A stretch of 64,000 bases of DNA, taken from assembly GCF_016862635.1 (NCBI RefSeq), contig NZ_BONI01000001.1:124001-188000 (forward strand). Direction: 5' to 3'. Positions 62,035-64,000 of this stretch are shown in pieces; position 1 is the stretch's first letter; the number at the start of each line of letters is the position of its first letter. The DNA comes from Catellatospora coxensis (GTDB taxonomy: Bacteria > Actinomycetota > Actinomycetes > Mycobacteriales > Micromonosporaceae). The position numbers and the translations under genes are program-made. Under the pieces are notes generated by a model. It searched no databases, was not told the origin of the DNA, and saw nothing but the letters and a program-made list of their open reading frames with translations.

Positions 62035-62871
62035 TCAGGAGGCGCGCAGGTGGGTGAGGACCAGGGGGTCGATGCTGCCGGGGACCAGGCGCTCTTCGAG
62101 GTTCTCGATGCCGGCCCAGTCGGACAGGGCGGCGTCGAGATCGGACGCGGTGTGCCCGCGGGCGGTCAGCAGGGCGCGGACCTCGTCGGCGACGGCGTCG
62201 CGCAGGGGCAGCAGCGTCGCCGGGTCCGGCTTGCCGAACAGCAGCGTGTGGATGTCGAGCAGGCGGGACAGTTCGGCGCACGGGTCGGGGTGGTCGTCGA
62301 CGCGCAGGTCGAAGACCACGTCACCGGTGCCGCCGTAACCCTCGCCGGGGGCGACCACGTACAGCGCCGCGCTCTGCCGGCCGCGTCTGTCCCCGCCCGC
62401 CCCGTCGCCCGCGCGCAGCGCCGCGAGCAGCCGCCGCGCCAGCCCCGCCGCGCCGTCGGCCGGATCGGACGCGAGCCAGGCGGTCTCCATGGCCGCGGCC
62501 ACCTCGGGTCCGGTGAGGATGTTGCCCTGGATCGCATACCCGTCGCCGGTGCGCCCGCCGGCCCAGCCGTGGCACCCCGTTCCGGTGTACGTCGCGCCGT
62601 CGCCGGTGCGGCCGACCACACCGAGCTGGCGCGACTCGCGTTCCGGATCGGCGGCGGTCAGCCCGGCCACCACGTCGGCCGCCGCGGTGCCGGTACGCAG
62701 CAGGGCCAGCCCCTGCGGCCGGTAGGCCAGGTTGGCGTAGGACTGGGTGGCCAGCGCGCCCACGGCGGCCTCCGCGGCGGGCACGGCAGCCCCGACGGCC
62801 AGGAACTTGCTGGCTACGGCGACCCCGTGTGCGACCCCGTCGGCCGAACGCGCGACGATCGAGAACGTCAT
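62035..62871 (-). CDS. DUF1028 family protein (Ntn-hydrolase-like)
   Basis: 278 residues. Starts M-T-F-S-I-V-A-R-S-A-D-G and has V-A-V-A-S-K-F-L-A-V-G-A, A-T-Q-S-Y-A-N and G-N-I-L-T-G-P-E-V, the family signature. DUF1028 proteins look like N-terminal nucleophile hydrolases but here no Thr/Ser/Cys is at residue 2 of a mature chain in an obvious way. Homologues are often next to peptidases; the neighbour here is an exoribonuclease, divergent by 57 bases. Function unknown. Confidence 0.85.
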   Translation of the reverse strand: MTFSIVARSADGVAHGVAVASKFLAVGAAVPAAEAAVGALATQSYANLAYRPQGLALLRTGTAAADVVAGLTAADPERESRQLGVVGRTGDGATYTGTGCHGWAGGRTGDGYAIQGNILTGPEVAAAMETAWLASDPADGAAGLARRLLAALRAGDGAGGDRRGRQSAALYVVAPGEGYGGTGDVVFDLRVDDHPDPCAELSRLLDIHTLLFGKPDPATLLPLRDAVADEVRALLTARGHTASDLDAALSDWAGIENLEERLVPGSIDPLVLTHLRAS

Positions 62872-62928
62872 GGCGCCCAGGGTAGAGCCCGCCGCGCCGG
62901 GCGCACAGCAGAGACGACAGGGGAAGAC

Positions 62929-63465
62929 GTGGCCTACCGCTATTTCTACGACTGCGAGTTCATCGAGGACGGAGTCACCATCGACCTGGTCTCGATCGGC
63001 GTGGTCGACGAGTTCGGCCGGGAGTTCTACGCCGTCTCCACCGAGTTCGACCCGAAGCGGGCCATCCCGTGGGTGCGCGACAACGTGCTGAACCTGCTCC
63101 CGTCCCCGGCGGACAAGGCGTGGCGCTCGCGCGAGCGCATCCGCACCGAACTGCTGGAGTTCCTCACCGAGCCGCTGGCCGGCCGGCCACAGGAGACCAT
63201 CGAGCTGTGGGCCTGGTACGGCGCGTACGACCACGTGTGCCTGGCGCAGCTGTGGGGGCCGATGGTGGCGCTGCCGCGGGCCGTCCCGCGCTTCACCAAG
63301 GAGCTGCGGCAGCTGTGGGACGACAAGGGCCGCCCGACGCTGCCCGAGGCGGCCACGGCCCGGCACGACGCGCTCGTGGACGCCCGGCACAACCTGGCCC
63401 GCTGGAAGGCGATGACGGGGCGTAAGCGCAAGGACGCCAAGCCGCCCGCGGTGGACGCCGGGTGA
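62929..63465 (+). CDS. DEDDh 3'-5' exoribonuclease (Rv2179c-like)
   Basis: 178 residues. First metal ligands in Y-D-C-E-F-I-E (D-x-E), middle Asp in W-Y-G-A-Y-D-H-V-C-L, and the final H-D-A-L-V-D-A-R-H-N. Matches the polyadenylate-specific exoribonuclease family described from M. tuberculosis Rv2179c. The C-terminal tail is basic (K-R-K-D-A-K). GTG 62929 has GGGGAAG at 4-5 bases. Confidence 0.9.
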   Translation: MAYRYFYDCEFIEDGVTIDLVSIGVVDEFGREFYAVSTEFDPKRAIPWVRDNVLNLLPSPADKAWRSRERIRTELLEFLTEPLAGRPQETIELWAWYGAYDHVCLAQLWGPMVALPRAVPRFTKELRQLWDDKGRPTLPEAATARHDALVDARHNLARWKAMTGRKRKDAKPPAVDAG

Positions 63466-63729
63466 AGGGCCGATGACAGGCCGGTAGGGCGCGCCCCGGC
63501 GTGCCGCGCGCCTGTCACGCACGGGTAACCTTGCCATGACGACACTGTTGCGCTGGCCTGGTTACCGGCTCGCGGCCCCGACACGTGGACAGCGGCGGGG
63601 CGTGCTGGCCTTACCCGGGCAAGCCCAGTACAGTGCGCATTTGCGGCCCGCCCCGGCCGGCAGCGTAGCCGTGATCACTCGTCTCCCGGGGCCCGGCAAC
63701 TGACTACCCGTAATCGGGAGGACGAGAAA

Positions 63730-64000
63730 ATGCGTATCGGCGTACTCACCGGCGGCGGCGACTGCCCCGGTCTCAACGCGGTCATCCGCGCCGTGGTCCG
63801 CAAGGGCGTGGGCACCTACGGGCACGAGTTCGTCGGGTTCCGCGACGGCTGGAAGGGCCCGCTGGAGGGCATCACCCGCCCGCTGGGCATCCCGGAGGTC
63901 CGGGGCATCCTGCCGCGCGGCGGCACGATCCTGGGCTCGTCCCGCACCAACCCGTTCAAGATCGAGAACGGCGTGGAGCGGATCAAGCAGAACCTGGCCG
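63730..64000 (+). CDS. pfkA: ATP/PPi-dependent 6-phosphofructokinase, N-terminal part
   Basis: Phosphorylates fructose 6-phosphate in glycolysis. The first 90 residues are in the window: M-R-I-G-V-L-T-G-G-G-D-C-P-G-L-N-A-V-I-R and G-S-S-R-T-N-P, nucleotide-binding motifs of family A. The ATP versus PPi choice depends on residues beyond the window edge. ATG 63730 follows GGGAGGACGAGAAA. The 264-base region upstream holds no other gene. Confidence 0.92.
   Translation, partial: MRIGVLTGGGDCPGLNAVIRAVVRKGVGTYGHEFVGFRDGWKGPLEGITRPLGIPEVRGILPRGGTILGSSRTNPFKIENGVERIKQNLA

Overview
This is a high-GC chromosomal segment from an actinomycete. The frequent GTG/TTG starts, codons ending in G or C, GTGA/ATGA stop-start overlaps and gene content point to Micromonosporaceae (a Catellatospora, Micromonospora or Actinoplanes relative); this is inferred from the sequence without a database search. 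No tRNA, rRNA, insertion sequence, prophage, integrase or CRISPR array was seen. The window is a core chromosomal arm with small accessory inserts.

Layout. 1-6.2 kb: an ABC-2 exporter pair, an MFS transporter, an azlD gene remnant, and a four-gene operon (ABC ATPase, permease, histidine kinase, response regulator). 6.2-11.1 kb: DUF3043 protein, MurA, quinolinate synthase and glycerate kinase. 11.2-13.1 kb: divergent MFS/MarR pair. 13.2-24.6 kb: ErpA-type Fe-S protein, AdoK-like kinase, TusA/cysteine desulfurase pair, and the aerobic respiratory genes ctaC-ctaF and ctaE-qcrC-qcrA-qcrB, with ctaG, a lone receiver protein and trpD on the opposite strand. 24.8-26.3 kb: a 59-codon peptide gene followed by a cytochrome P450. 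26.4-31.1 kb: hydrolase, stand-alone AsnC-type ligand domain, and a coupled operon of a RelA/SpoT homologue, a NUDIX hydrolase and a nucleotidyltransferase. 31.4-37.3 kb: exonuclease/UvrC-like fusion, NYN protein, M48 protease, PimB-type mannosyltransferase. 37.4-46.7 kb: UvrA2-like ATPase, VOC protein, GCS2 ligase, HIT hydrolase, second two-component system, acyl-CoA ligase. 46.9-53.6 kb: SRPBCC protein, Cys/Lys-rich protein, ROK glucokinase, EEP nuclease, flavin monooxygenase plus alpha/beta-hydrolase fold protein, PlsC acyltransferase. 53.6-64 kb: GNAT, cyclase/ATPase/TPR regulator, a small protein with three 13-residue repeats, secreted GH5-CBM2 enzyme, Crp-type regulator, degenerate phosphotransferase, DUF1028 protein, exoribonuclease and the start of pfkA.

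Gene order from ErpA to the exoribonuclease broadly follows what I recall of Mycobacterium tuberculosis Rv2204c to Rv2179c (ErpA, AdoK, CtaC, CtaF, Qcr/CtaE, TrpD, nuclease, PimB, FadD15, TB16.3, acyltransferase, exoribonuclease). That order helps pick out the inserted genes.

The most unusual signals lie between genes and in small proteins. Five families of short palindromic elements occur twice each (54-82 bp), mostly at gene ends, and in two of them the copies differ by changes that keep the stems paired. Other candidates are the peptide/P450 pair, the small protein with KAWVGPG repeats, a hydrolase with Gly in place of its nucleophile Ser directly behind a flavin monooxygenase, and a phosphotransferase lacking its kinase residues.
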